Shown in pieces: positions 1 through 7,543 of a stretch of 11,457 bases of DNA. The notes below the pieces were generated by a model that saw nothing but the letters and a program-made list of their open reading frames with translations, had not been told where the DNA came from and made no database searches. A program made the position numbers and the translations under genes. How positions within the stretch are numbered: position 1 is the stretch's first letter; each line of letters begins with the position of its first letter. Origin of the DNA: Bacteroidales bacterium. GTDB lineage: Bacteria > Bacteroidota > Bacteroidia > Bacteroidales > P3. The stretch covers positions 1-11,457 of the forward strand of contig JAFWBF010000206.1 of the NCBI GenBank assembly GCA_017507285.1, read 5' to 3'.

Positions 1-147
1 CAACACCTGCACTATATTCCGTATGGCGAACCAGTTGTAAATGAGAGAACATCTTCCTACGAAGAACGCTTCACTTTTACAGGGAAAGAAAGAGACTCAG
101 AGACAGGCTTTTCCTACTTCGGGATAGGAAAATATATTATAATATAA
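1..147 (+). pseudogene. Rhs/YD-repeat core fragment, truncated before its variable C-terminus
   Basis: This frame is open from the window edge to a TAA at 145-147 and encodes 48 residues. It contains YIPYGEP and then FTGKERDSETGFSYFG, the well-known Rhs repeat-associated core. In intact family members that core continues as GARYYDP or similar and leads into a polymorphic toxin domain. Here the pattern breaks after FG, which is followed by IGKYIII and a stop. No Rhs continuation is visible in the other two forward frames of the next 100 bases. Intact Rhs proteins are very large secreted or surface proteins used in contact-dependent competition. The 5' part lies outside the window, so it is unknown whether a long protein precedes this end. 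I infer an orphan or decayed tip; a genuinely toxinless Rhs end is possible. Confidence 0.75.
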
Positions 148-247
148 GGTCAGGAATAAGAAATGTGCTTATGTTTTTTGGGAGGAGCAACAAAAACCAT
201 GGTTGTCTGTTGTTATTGCTGCAAAAACATAGATAAAAATATTTGTT

Positions 248-1441
248 ATGAAAAAAATTACTACAGGCAAAACAGATATAACTATTATGGCACTTCTGGC
301 AATTTGGTCAGTATCGGCCATAACTTCTCTGCCGGGATTGGCAATATCGCCCATTATGGGCAAATTGGAAACAGTATTTCCTCATGCCACCGATTTGGAG
401 ATACAAATGCTTACCTCGCTCCCTTCGCTAATGGTGATACCATTTTTATTTCTTTCGGGAAAACTATCGTCGGGCAAGAACAAGACTAAAATCCTAAGCC
501 TCGGACTGATTATATTTTTACTTAGTGGAATAAGCTATTTCTTTATCAACAGCATGAGCGGGCTTATAATAGCAAGCTGTATATTGGGCATTGGTGCCGG
601 TATAGTAATTCCGCTATCCACAGGTCTTGTTGCCGAATACTTTGCTGGACGCTATCGCACTCAGCAACTTGGTATAAGTTCGGCAATAAACAACCTTACT
701 TTGGTTGTTGCTACCTATCTTACAGGCTGGCTGGCCGACATCAATTGGCACGTACCCTTTGCTGTATATCTCCTGCCTATAGTATCCATAATATTGTGTA
801 GCTTTTTGCCCAAAACATCGACCGATAGCACCTATGATGACAAAACAGCAGGTAGCACCCCGGTCAACACAAATGGCCGAACCTCAAAACTTACCGGCTT
901 GATGGTGCTTTACTTCTTTGTAACTTACTGTGTTTTGGCTATACCACTAAATCTGCCTTTCGTTATGGAACAATATAAGATGGATAGCGATATTTCGGGA
1001 GCAGTAATAGCTATATTCTTTTTGGCAATAACCCTTCCGGGATTTTTTATAAACAAGCTATTGGACAAAATGGGCAGGGCTGTGAATTGGATAAACCTAC
1101 TGCTTATAGCCATAGGATTGGTAGCTATCTACGCTTCTCACCATATTGTGCTATTCGTCATAGGGTCGGTTTTGGTAGGCTTTGGCTACGGCATAATACA
1201 GCCGCTTATATACGACAAAACTTCGGCAGTTTCCACCTCAAGTAATGTGGTGATGAGTTTGGCTTTGGTAATGTCTATGAACTACCTTGCAGTGCTTATA
1301 TCGCCATTTATCATCAAATTATTTGGTTCAATATTTACCACCACCTCACCCAACCTTATATTTGTTGTAAACGGAATAATGGTGACTGCATCGGCCGCTA
1401 TAGCATTTGCCAAACGCAAAGGATTTGTGCTTGGCAAATGA
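248..1441 (+). CDS. MFS family transporter, substrate unknown
   Basis: A 397-residue integral inner-membrane protein of normal length for the major facilitator superfamily. Hydrophobic segments lie at about 13-35, 52-72, 82-100, 104-128, 140-162 and 167-187. A polar cytoplasmic loop (about 188-215, rich in Thr, Asp and Lys) follows, then six more segments from 216 to 388, giving the 6+6 layout. The loop after the second helix reads GKLSSGKNKTK, a relaxed form of MFS motif A. The ATG at 248 is the first in frame and directly precedes a basic tail (MKKITTGK) and the first helix. There is no Shine-Dalgarno sequence, as is usual in Bacteroidota, and no convincing promoter in the 100 bases upstream. 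The gene converges with the histidine kinase, leaving 11 bases between stop codons. MFS efflux or nutrient uptake is known of the family; the substrate cannot be read here. Confidence 0.9.
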   Translation: MKKITTGKTDITIMALLAIWSVSAITSLPGLAISPIMGKLETVFPHATDLEIQMLTSLPSLMVIPFLFLSGKLSSGKNKTKILSLGLIIFLLSGISYFFINSMSGLIIASCILGIGAGIVIPLSTGLVAEYFAGRYRTQQLGISSAINNLTLVVATYLTGWLADINWHVPFAVYLLPIVSIILCSFLPKTSTDSTYDDKTAGSTPVNTNGRTSKLTGLMVLYFFVTYCVLAIPLNLPFVMEQYKMDSDISGAVIAIFFLAITLPGFFINKLLDKMGRAVNWINLLLIAIGLVAIYASHHIVLFVIGSVLVGFGYGIIQPLIYDKTSAVSTSSNVVMSLALVMSMNYLAVLISPFIIKLFGSIFTTTSPNLIFVVNGIMVTASAAIAFAKRKGFVLGK

Positions 1442-1462
1442 AAGAAACCAGGCTATTTCTTT
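1441..1462. terminator. Possible short bidirectional terminator between convergent genes
   Basis: AAAGAAA (1441-1447) and TTTCTTT (1456-1462) form a 7-bp inverted repeat around an 8-nt loop. It spans the 11-base gap between the MFS stop and the kinase stop and overlaps both stop codons. The A and T arms would give a U-rich 3' side in either direction. The stem is short and AT-rich, so this is weak. Confidence 0.3.
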
Positions 1463-2514
1463 AATGAGAAATAAAATTCCAATCCTCCACTTTCGGCATT
1501 CTTGGCTATTATACCACCTTCGTGGAAAATCACAGCGTGTTTAACAATAGATAAACCAAGGCCTGTTCCCCCACTTTTTCGACTTCTACCCTCGTCAATA
1601 CGCAAGAAGCGGTCAAATATACGGGTCAGATACTTTTCATCTATTCCACAGCCGGTATCGTAGAACCGGAAGTAGTAAAAGTCGGCATCCTCCTTATGAC
1701 ACTCCATACCCACTGTAATATCATCACCAGCATAGGAGACTGCGTTCTCAATCAAATTGCGAAATATACCATAAACAAGACTATGATTGCCATTAATTTT
1801 TATGGAGATAGGTATGTTATTCTCAACCGATATACTGCGTTCTGCTATCTTATCCTCTAGTTCGTCAATAGCTTCTTGGGCTATATCGGATACCACCACC
1901 ATCTCTTTTTGATACAGCTCTGCCGACTCTTCAATCTTGTTGATGATAGACACATCGTTAATCAGGTTGGATAGTCGCAGGGTTTGCGAATAGGAGCGTT
2001 CGAGGAAATACTGCCGTTTATCGTCGGCTATAGGCTTATTACCCAACAATATTTCCAAATATCCTCGTATACTGCTAACGGGGGTTTTCAACTCGTGGGC
2101 TATATTGTTGGTCATCTCTTGCTTCATTTTTCGATTACGGTCTTTCTCTTCAATAATCTGCAGCTTACTAGTCTCCAACTGCTTGTAGAGAGATATTATC
2201 TTATTGCCAATCTCGCCCCATGTTGACTGCGGAAAACTTACCAACGAATAGTCGATGGTTCCTTTTTCCACCGAATCTACAAAAGACTTCAATGTAGTCA
2301 TCACCTTAAAAAATCTGTCAAAAAGAAATATAGCTAACAGTATAGTAATAAAAAACAATGATATTGTAAAATACAGTATATGTCTATTTATCGAAGCCGA
2401 ATGAGATAGAAATAAATGTATACCCAACATAGCCATAGCATACACCACACCTATTATGAGACATACTGCCATTAGTTTCTTTTTATTTGTCAATGAGAGT
2501 TTTTCCATAATCAT
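1453..2514 (-). CDS. Sensor histidine kinase (HisKA/HATPase_c)
   Basis: A 353-residue membrane histidine kinase. Two hydrophobic segments (about 14-36 and 46-65) enclose an extracytoplasmic loop of only about ten residues, so there is no sizeable periplasmic sensor domain. A HAMP-like linker and coiled coil occupy roughly 66-133. The H-box is IAHELKTPVSSIRG with His140 as phosphoacceptor. The ATPase domain has the N-box RNLIENA (252-258, Asn257), G1 box DTGCGI (286-291), F-box FDRF (300-303) and G2 box GGTGLGLSIV (315-324), so it appears catalytically intact. Its ATG overlaps the response regulator stop as TAATG, indicating translational coupling. A second in-frame ATG at codon 3 is an alternative start. 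The kinase should autophosphorylate and pass phosphate to the adjacent regulator. The signal is unknown; with so small a loop, sensing within the membrane or through a partner is plausible. Confidence 0.95.
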   Translation of the reverse strand: MIMEKLSLTNKKKLMAVCLIIGVVYAMAMLGIHLFLSHSASINRHILYFTISLFFITILLAIFLFDRFFKVMTTLKSFVDSVEKGTIDYSLVSFPQSTWGEIGNKIISLYKQLETSKLQIIEEKDRNRKMKQEMTNNIAHELKTPVSSIRGYLEILLGNKPIADDKRQYFLERSYSQTLRLSNLINDVSIINKIEESAELYQKEMVVVSDIAQEAIDELEDKIAERSISVENNIPISIKINGNHSLVYGIFRNLIENAVSYAGDDITVGMECHKEDADFYYFRFYDTGCGIDEKYLTRIFDRFLRIDEGRSRKSGGTGLGLSIVKHAVIFHEGGIIAKNAESGGLEFYFSLKK

Positions 2515-3203
2515 TAATTATCAAAAGAATAGCCAAATCCGGTACGATTTATTATACATTCGCCCATATTGCCTATCTTCTTCCTAAGCCTAGCTATATG
2601 CACATCTACACTTCGTTCGGTAACGTAGGTATCATCGTCCCATACTTGCGATAATATTTGCTCTCGAGTAAAAAATCTTTTTGGTGATTTTACCAATAGT
2701 ACCAGTATCATAAACTCTTTCCTTGTAAGCGAAACCTCTTGCCCGTTCAAGGTAGTTTTCTTGGTTTCAAAGTTTATTTCCAAACCATTGTGGGTAAAGA
2801 TTTCCATACTCTCAGTCGTAACATCGAGGACTTTGGAAGTACGTTTGAGCACAGCCTTTATTCGTGCCAATACCGTTTTGAGCGAAAACGGCTTGGTTAT
2901 ATAATCGTCGGCTCCAACATTAAAACCGGTAAGCATATCATTTTCAGTATCCTTAGCAGTAAGAAATATTATAGGCACTTCGATGTTCAGTTCTTTACGT
3001 ATTTTGTTGGCCATCTGAAAACCACTCATATCTTCCATCATCACGTCGAGAAGTATAAGTACATGGTTAGGCGAAAGAATGCTCAATCCCTCTTCGGCCG
3101 AGTTGGCAGTATCCACTTCATAACCTTCGCTCTCGAGGTTGAAACGAAGTATTTCACACAAATCCTGTTCGTCGTCTACTACTAATATCTTGTTCATAAT
3201 CAT
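2514..3203 (-). CDS. OmpR/PhoB-family response regulator
   Basis: A 229-residue DNA-binding response regulator of normal length. The receiver domain (about 4-120) has the acidic pair Asp10-Asp11 in ILVVDDE, phosphoacceptor Asp53 in LLDVMM, Thr82 in FLTAKD and Lys104 in YITKPFS, so every catalytic position is present. The C-terminal winged helix (about 133-228) carries LTRKEF, the KRFFTREQILSQVW segment and the recognition-helix stretch ERSVDVHIARLRKKIG, typical of the family. Two ATGs (codons 1 and 3) could serve as start; MNKILVV at codon 3 resembles family N-termini more closely. It lies 37 nt downstream of the antiporter gene with no Bacteroidota promoter in the gap, and immediately upstream of its cognate kinase, which it overlaps by one base. 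It probably regulates transcription of this operon or of envelope and transport genes; targets are not visible. Confidence 0.95.
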   Translation of the reverse strand: MIMNKILVVDDEQDLCEILRFNLESEGYEVDTANSAEEGLSILSPNHVLILLDVMMEDMSGFQMANKIRKELNIEVPIIFLTAKDTENDMLTGFNVGADDYITKPFSLKTVLARIKAVLKRTSKVLDVTTESMEIFTHNGLEINFETKKTTLNGQEVSLTRKEFMILVLLVKSPKRFFTREQILSQVWDDDTYVTERSVDVHIARLRKKIGNMGECIINRTGFGYSFDN

Positions 3204-3240
3204 TTAGTTTATTTTTACATCTGTTATTCGAAAAAAAAAT

Positions 3241-4914
3241 CTAACAGAATATCAGTACCAATAGTTGAGCCGTTATCACCCTCAAAAACATCGTAAGCGG
3301 ATAAACAGTGGCATAGCCTACCGCCGGAGCGTCGTTGCCGGCAGTGGCATTACTATAGGCCAATGCCGGTGGGTCGGTTGTAGACCCTGCAAGAAGTCCC
3401 ATAAGGGTAAAATAGTTTATCTTACACAATTTTCGACCTACTATACCTATCACAAACAATGGCAGGAATGAGATTACAAAGCCATAACACATCCACACCA
3501 AACCTCCTTTGTTTACAATAGTATCCACAAAGCCATCACCTGCTCCTACTCCCACACATGCCAAAAATATGGTTATACCTATTTCGCGAAGCATAAGACT
3601 AGAACTAATGGTATTATAAGTTATCAGCTTATATTTATAACCAAACCTTGATATAAGTATTGCCACAATAAGCGGGCCACCTGCCAACCCAAGCTTTACG
3701 GGATGAGGTATACCGGGAAACATAATAGGTATACTTCCAAGTAATACACCTAGGAATATTCCCAAGAACAAGGTTATAAGATTAGGTTCATTAAGGCGTT
3801 TCATACTATTGCCCAATCGTTCTTCCACCTTTCGAACATCTTCTTCAACACCTACAACGGTAAGACGGTCGCCAAGCTGAAGCACAAGATTAGGACGCGG
3901 AACCAAATCTACACCCGAACGATTGACACGCGAAATATTAATATGATAAAGCTTCCTCAAGTTTAGTTCGCCAAGGCGTTTACCATTAAGCTCGCTTTTG
4001 GTTACTATTATTCTGCGTGATACAAGGCTTTTATCCAGTTTGTACCATTCTTCGGGTTTCATTGGTATGATAGTCCCTATTATGGTAGAAATCACATCTA
4101 TATCGCCTTCCACTGTAATAACAAATACTTTATCACCATCATTTAGGATGGTTCCCGACGAAGCTATCTCCATTGTTCCATCAACATGGAGTACACGACT
4201 TACCACCAATTCTCTATGAACCAACAACTTGGCTACATCAGCCACCGTATGGCCAAATATGGCAGGATTATGAACCTCGAGGCTGAAAAGCTTTGCCTGA
4301 TTGGCCAACGAATTGTCCAAAGCGTCAAGTTCTTGTTGTTCCTTTTCAAAACGCACCCGAAAGATATAACGTATTGCCACTATGGCCAATATTATACCCA
4401 CAACACCCAAAGGATAACAGACTGCATAACCAAGAGCAATACTATTGTCGTCCACAACACCCATATCGGCAAAAGCCGTCTGAGCAGCACCCATACCGGG
4501 AGTGTTGGTAACAGCACCCGAAAGTATGCCTACCATAGTTTGCATAGGCAAACCGGTAATAAAATGCAAAGCTACAGTGATTACTACCCCCAACAGTACC
4601 ACCCCTGTTGCAAGCATATTGAGGGTAAGCCCACCTTGCTTGAACGACGAAAAAAATCCCGGACCTACCTGCATACCCAATGAGAATACAAAAAGTATAA
4701 GCCCAAACTCCTTCATAAAATGCATAACCTCGGCATCCATTGTTATTCCAAAATGCCCCATAAGAATTCCCACAAAGAGCACAAATGTTATGCCCAACGA
4801 TATGCCTAATATCTTGATACGACCAAGTAATATTCCACACACTATACAAATGGAAAGCAGCATAATACTATGCCCTACTCCTGTCCCAAATATCAATTCA
4901 TTAAACCATTCCAT
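3241..4914 (-). CDS. YidE/YbjL-type (AspT-like) antiporter with TrkA-C domains
   Basis: A 557-residue inner-membrane transporter of the aspartate:alanine exchanger (AAE) superfamily. An N-terminal membrane half (about 14-185), a central soluble region (about 205-370) and a C-terminal membrane half (about 378-556) form the duplicated architecture of the family. The soluble region looks like two tandem TrkA-C/RCK_C modules (about 208-290 and 300-370, each ending in a GDKVFVI- or GDRLTVV-type strand). The two halves carry matching signatures: GAVTNTPGMGAAQTA near 133-147 against GSTTDPPALAYSNA near 510-523, and VCYPL near 165-169 against VYPL at 537-540. AspT exchanges aspartate for alanine with decarboxylation-linked energy; for YidE/YbjL members the substrate is mostly unknown. 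The TrkA-C domains suggest gating by a small cytosolic ligand. It has its own promoter and probably leads the operon with the downstream two-component system. Confidence 0.93.
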   Translation of the reverse strand: MEWFNELIFGTGVGHSIMLLSICIVCGILLGRIKILGISLGITFVLFVGILMGHFGITMDAEVMHFMKEFGLILFVFSLGMQVGPGFFSSFKQGGLTLNMLATGVVLLGVVITVALHFITGLPMQTMVGILSGAVTNTPGMGAAQTAFADMGVVDDNSIALGYAVCYPLGVVGIILAIVAIRYIFRVRFEKEQQELDALDNSLANQAKLFSLEVHNPAIFGHTVADVAKLLVHRELVVSRVLHVDGTMEIASSGTILNDGDKVFVITVEGDIDVISTIIGTIIPMKPEEWYKLDKSLVSRRIIVTKSELNGKRLGELNLRKLYHINISRVNRSGVDLVPRPNLVLQLGDRLTVVGVEEDVRKVEERLGNSMKRLNEPNLITLFLGIFLGVLLGSIPIMFPGIPHPVKLGLAGGPLIVAILISRFGYKYKLITYNTISSSLMLREIGITIFLACVGVGAGDGFVDTIVNKGGLVWMCYGFVISFLPLFVIGIVGRKLCKINYFTLMGLLAGSTTDPPALAYSNATAGNDAPAVGYATVYPLTMFLRVITAQLLVLIFC

Positions 4915-4967
4915 AATACAAATTACTATTCCTTATTTATAACATTAATCGAATTATATTTTTTTTG

Positions 4968-4999
4968 CAAAGGTACAAAATTATTGCCATACACACAAA
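4968..4999 (-). promoter_or_regulatory. Bacteroidota sigma-ABfr promoter for the antiporter operon
   Basis: Read on the - strand, TTTG (4999-4996) is followed by exactly 20 nt and TACCTTTG (4975-4968), a full match to the Bacteroidota -33/-7 consensus TTTG-N19-21-TAnnTTTG. The expected start of transcription is near 4960, leaving a leader of about 45 nt before the ATG at 4914. No other candidate upstream of this gene is as good. Confidence 0.82.
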
Positions 5000-5132
5000 A
5001 AATTTATTTGAAGAGTAGTAATTTTATATTGGATACAATTGATAGTAAAGACAAGTTCGCTCTAGAATGTCAATACCCTTATATTATTTGTCGACTATCG
5101 GGTTCGAACAAAATTGATTCTTTGCAAAACCA

Positions 5133-5169
5133 TAACCGACGTTGATATTAATTACATCAACGTCGGTTA
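5133..5169 (-). terminator. Perfect 14-bp hairpin, likely terminator of the 8530-5201 gene cluster
   Basis: TAACCGACGTTGAT (5133-5146) and ATCAACGTCGGTTA (5156-5169) pair perfectly around a 9-nt AT-rich loop. The hairpin lies about 30 bases past the four-helix-bundle stop codon on the - strand, and a short T-run (TATGGTTTTGC) follows on that strand. Its position suggests transcription termination. The U-tract is weak, so a transcript-stabilising or protein-binding palindrome is the alternative. The rest of the 4915-5200 gap holds the antiporter promoter and nothing else I recognise. Confidence 0.65.
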
Positions 5170-5200
5170 CAACAGAAAAAAACTTTCAAATAAGCATTTA

Positions 5201-5686
5201 TTAGAAATCCAAATTAAAAGATTCGTCATCAATACCTATCGAAGTTGTTCCGGTTTCTTTATCTTGCACGACTTCGGATAATTGATTTTCTTTTCTTCGA
5301 CTGGCAGTTCGCTGTAGCGATACGATTAATGCGCCCAACATACGAGTCAATTCCATCAACAATTCTCTTGACTTTTCATAATCTTCATCGGAAAATATTT
5401 CCAATTTATGAGCCACCGAAGTATAAACAGTACACTCCCGTATTGCCGACTTAGCGACTTTCAAGTAAACTTCAAATTGACTTTTACTACGACACGAACC
5501 TTCGGCAATGTTTACACAAATGGCCAATGCACCCTTTACAAAACCATCTTTTAAAGTGTTGTTAGAAGTAGCTAGGACTTTTTTGTTCAACGTTTTCGAC
5601 ACCCAGCTACTGTAATCAACCGCCTTATCATAGATTCTCAAATCTTCGAATCTAAAAAAACTTGCATTTCGTTCTTTCGTTTCCAT
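5201..5686 (-). CDS. Four-helix-bundle protein (23S rRNA intervening-sequence protein family)
   Basis: A 161-residue soluble protein. The family signature FEDLRIYDKAV (13-23) opens the first helix, and NIAEGSCRSKSQFEVYL (59-75) with AIRECTVY (81-88) marks the conserved central helices. This matches the four helix bundle family first described from proteins encoded inside 23S rRNA intervening sequences. Family members are usually around 115-130 residues. This one has an extra C-terminal tail (about 127-161) that is polar, begins basic (RTASRRKENQ) and ends acidic (DDESFNLDF). No rRNA flanks it, so this is a free-standing chromosomal copy. It sits 31 nt downstream of the acyl-CoA synthetase with no promoter between, suggesting co-transcription. 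The biochemical role of the family is not established. The ATG at 5684-5686 is the first in frame and leads straight into the conserved region. Confidence 0.85.
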   Translation of the reverse strand: METKERNASFFRFEDLRIYDKAVDYSSWVSKTLNKKVLATSNNTLKDGFVKGALAICVNIAEGSCRSKSQFEVYLKVAKSAIRECTVYTSVAHKLEIFSDEDYEKSRELLMELTRMLGALIVSLQRTASRRKENQLSEVVQDKETGTTSIGIDDESFNLDF

Positions 5687-5717
5687 GATAGTAGTATTAA
5701 TTGAGTTTATGAATATA

Positions 5718-7475
5718 TTATTTAAACAGATTTTCTATTTCTTCGGCATACCGCTCATTTACTTTTCTGCGTTTCAATTTCAATGTAGGAGTAAGAAAGC
5801 CGTTGGCTTCAGTCCATGTACCATTTATCAACTTATAACGTTTCACTTGCTCTGTATCACCAAAATATTTATTATACTTGGCCATAACTTTGTTGTAACG
5901 CTCCAGGGTTTTCTTATCATTAATCATCTCTTCTTGAGTTTCGCAATGAATGTCATGTCGCTCCTGCCAATCTTTCAAAAATTCAAAATCAGGAGTAATG
6001 ATAGCTGCGGCAAATTTTTGATTTTCACCTACCACCATCATATCCAATATAAATGGACTTTCTTTAAACTTAGTTTCTATTGCTTCGGGATTTACGTATT
6101 TACCCATGCTTGTTTTGAACAAAGACTTAACTCTACCCGTTATGCTCAACAGTCCGTTTTCAAGTTTTCCTGTGTCACCAGTATGGAACCAACCTTCTCC
6201 ATCTATAACCTCTGCAGTAAGTTCCGGAGCTTTGTAGTATCCCTGCATAACATTCTTTCCACGACATAATATCTCGTTATTAGCGGGATCTATTTTCACC
6301 TCTACACCTATGAGCGGAGGTCCTACTGTACCAACCTTTCTTCCTCCTTTTTCACGGGTGCTTACAGCTATAACAGGACTTGTTTCGGTAAGTCCGTAAC
6401 CTTCGTAGATATTTAATCCAAGACAATTGAAGAAACGTGCAAGACGAGGCTGAATAGCAGCTCCTCCACTTACTATTAGTTCCAACACTCCAAAATTTTC
6501 TCGTATAGCACCATATACCAATTTATCGGCAATCTTATGCTTCAAAGTGTAGATAAACGAGGTATTTTCAAACTCATATTCAGTGGCAAATTCCAAAGCC
6601 CAATAGAATATTTTTTTCTTTATACCCTTCATTTTCTCGCCTTTGCGATAAATTTTATCGTATATTTTTTCCATCAAACGTGGAACGGTTGTCATCATAT
6701 TTGGCAGTGTCTCCTTTATATTGTCAGCTACCTTCACAGCGTTTTCGGCATAAAATATCTCAAAACCACGATACTGATACATATAGTTCATCATACGTTC
6801 GTAGATATGGCATAGAGGTAAATAACTCAAACACTTTGTAAATTCGGCATTAGGAATATTCCGCACAGCCATAAAGTTGGATATAAGATTTTCATGCGTA
6901 AGCATCACTCCTTTCGGAAAACCTGTTGTTCCACTGGTGTATATCATCGTCGTTATGTCGGTTGTTTTTATGGAATCTTTTATCTCCTGTAATTTTTCCG
7001 GTTGTTTATTTTCCTCTCCCAACTGTAGCAACTCTCCAAAAGAACTAGTGTTTTCGTCACGTTTTTTGAAAGTGTATATATTCTCCACATTTGGCAAATC
7101 GGGAAGAATATTTTTTATCTTCCTCAACAATTCCGGACCTTCAAGGAAGATAAACTTAACCTCGGCATGTTCTAGAATGTATCTATAATCATCTTCACTT
7201 ATAGTGGGATATATCGGAACCATTACGGCTCCAATTTGTTGTACACCCATATCAAGAAAATTCCATTCAGGTCGACTAGATGATATAAGGGCTACTTTCT
7301 CGCCACGTTCCAATCCCATCTTCATCAAACCATAACTAATAAGATTTGCCTTTTCGATATATTCTTCTATACTATGTTTTGTCCATTTACCTTTCTCCTT
7401 TGCTGTAAGCACAGGTGCATTGGGGAAATGCTTCAATCTATAATCTAATATATCAAATAATCTTGTTACCTCCAT
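5718..7475 (-). CDS. Long-chain acyl-CoA synthetase (AMP-forming, FadD-like)
   Basis: A 585-residue adenylate-forming enzyme of the ANL superfamily that activates fatty acids with ATP and CoA to acyl-CoA, via acyl-AMP, at the cytoplasmic face of the membrane. Visible motifs in order are the P-loop YTSGTTGFPKG (179-189), YGLTET (360-365), the WFHTGDTG segment (429-436, Asp434), the hinge ITGRVKSLFKTSMGKYVNP (445-463, Arg448) and a C-terminal LKLKRR (565-570) with the likely adenylation lysine. The size and the long insert around 270-320 match the bacterial long-chain FadD15/FACL type rather than short-chain enzymes. All core motifs are intact. It starts 68 nt after the dihydroorotate dehydrogenase-like stop; no TAnnTTTG element is visible in that gap, so it may rely on the upstream promoter. 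It probably feeds exogenous or recycled fatty acids into lipid metabolism. Confidence 0.95.
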   Translation of the reverse strand: MEVTRLFDILDYRLKHFPNAPVLTAKEKGKWTKHSIEEYIEKANLISYGLMKMGLERGEKVALISSSRPEWNFLDMGVQQIGAVMVPIYPTISEDDYRYILEHAEVKFIFLEGPELLRKIKNILPDLPNVENIYTFKKRDENTSSFGELLQLGEENKQPEKLQEIKDSIKTTDITTMIYTSGTTGFPKGVMLTHENLISNFMAVRNIPNAEFTKCLSYLPLCHIYERMMNYMYQYRGFEIFYAENAVKVADNIKETLPNMMTTVPRLMEKIYDKIYRKGEKMKGIKKKIFYWALEFATEYEFENTSFIYTLKHKIADKLVYGAIRENFGVLELIVSGGAAIQPRLARFFNCLGLNIYEGYGLTETSPVIAVSTREKGGRKVGTVGPPLIGVEVKIDPANNEILCRGKNVMQGYYKAPELTAEVIDGEGWFHTGDTGKLENGLLSITGRVKSLFKTSMGKYVNPEAIETKFKESPFILDMMVVGENQKFAAAIITPDFEFLKDWQERHDIHCETQEEMINDKKTLERYNKVMAKYNKYFGDTEQVKRYKLINGTWTEANGFLTPTLKLKRRKVNERYAEEIENLFK

Positions 7476-7543
7476 TATATATAGTTTAGTTAGTATGTAT
7501 ATTTATTTTATATAGTTGTTGTTTAAGTTATTTTGTCTCATAA

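Noticed and set aside
238..245. AATATTTG before the MFS start looks like a -7 element.
   Set aside because: It has a mismatch at a key position and would place the transcription start at or past the ATG at 248; no TTTG lies at the right distance upstream.
163..489. Cysteine- and asparagine-rich 108-residue frame overlapping the MFS start.
   Set aside because: It runs out of frame across the MFS N-terminus and shows no domain; it also does not continue the Rhs core.
4186..4942. Several open frames of 70-165 residues opposite and within the antiporter gene.
   Set aside because: They are overlapped by a full-length family member with intact motifs, and their sequences are His/Tyr/Gln-rich or Pro/Thr-rich out-of-frame translations.
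5098..5114. CGGGTTCGAACAAAAT resembles the T-arm of a tRNA gene or a tRNA-end attachment site.
   Set aside because: The bases flanking GTTCGAA do not pair into a T-stem and no anticodon arm, D-arm or acceptor stem can be built upstream or on the other strand.
5685..6269. A 194-residue open frame on the + strand opposite the acyl-CoA synthetase.
   Set aside because: It is a shadow of a strongly conserved gene, with composition (Phe, Cys, His rich) typical of antisense frames and no recognisable motif.
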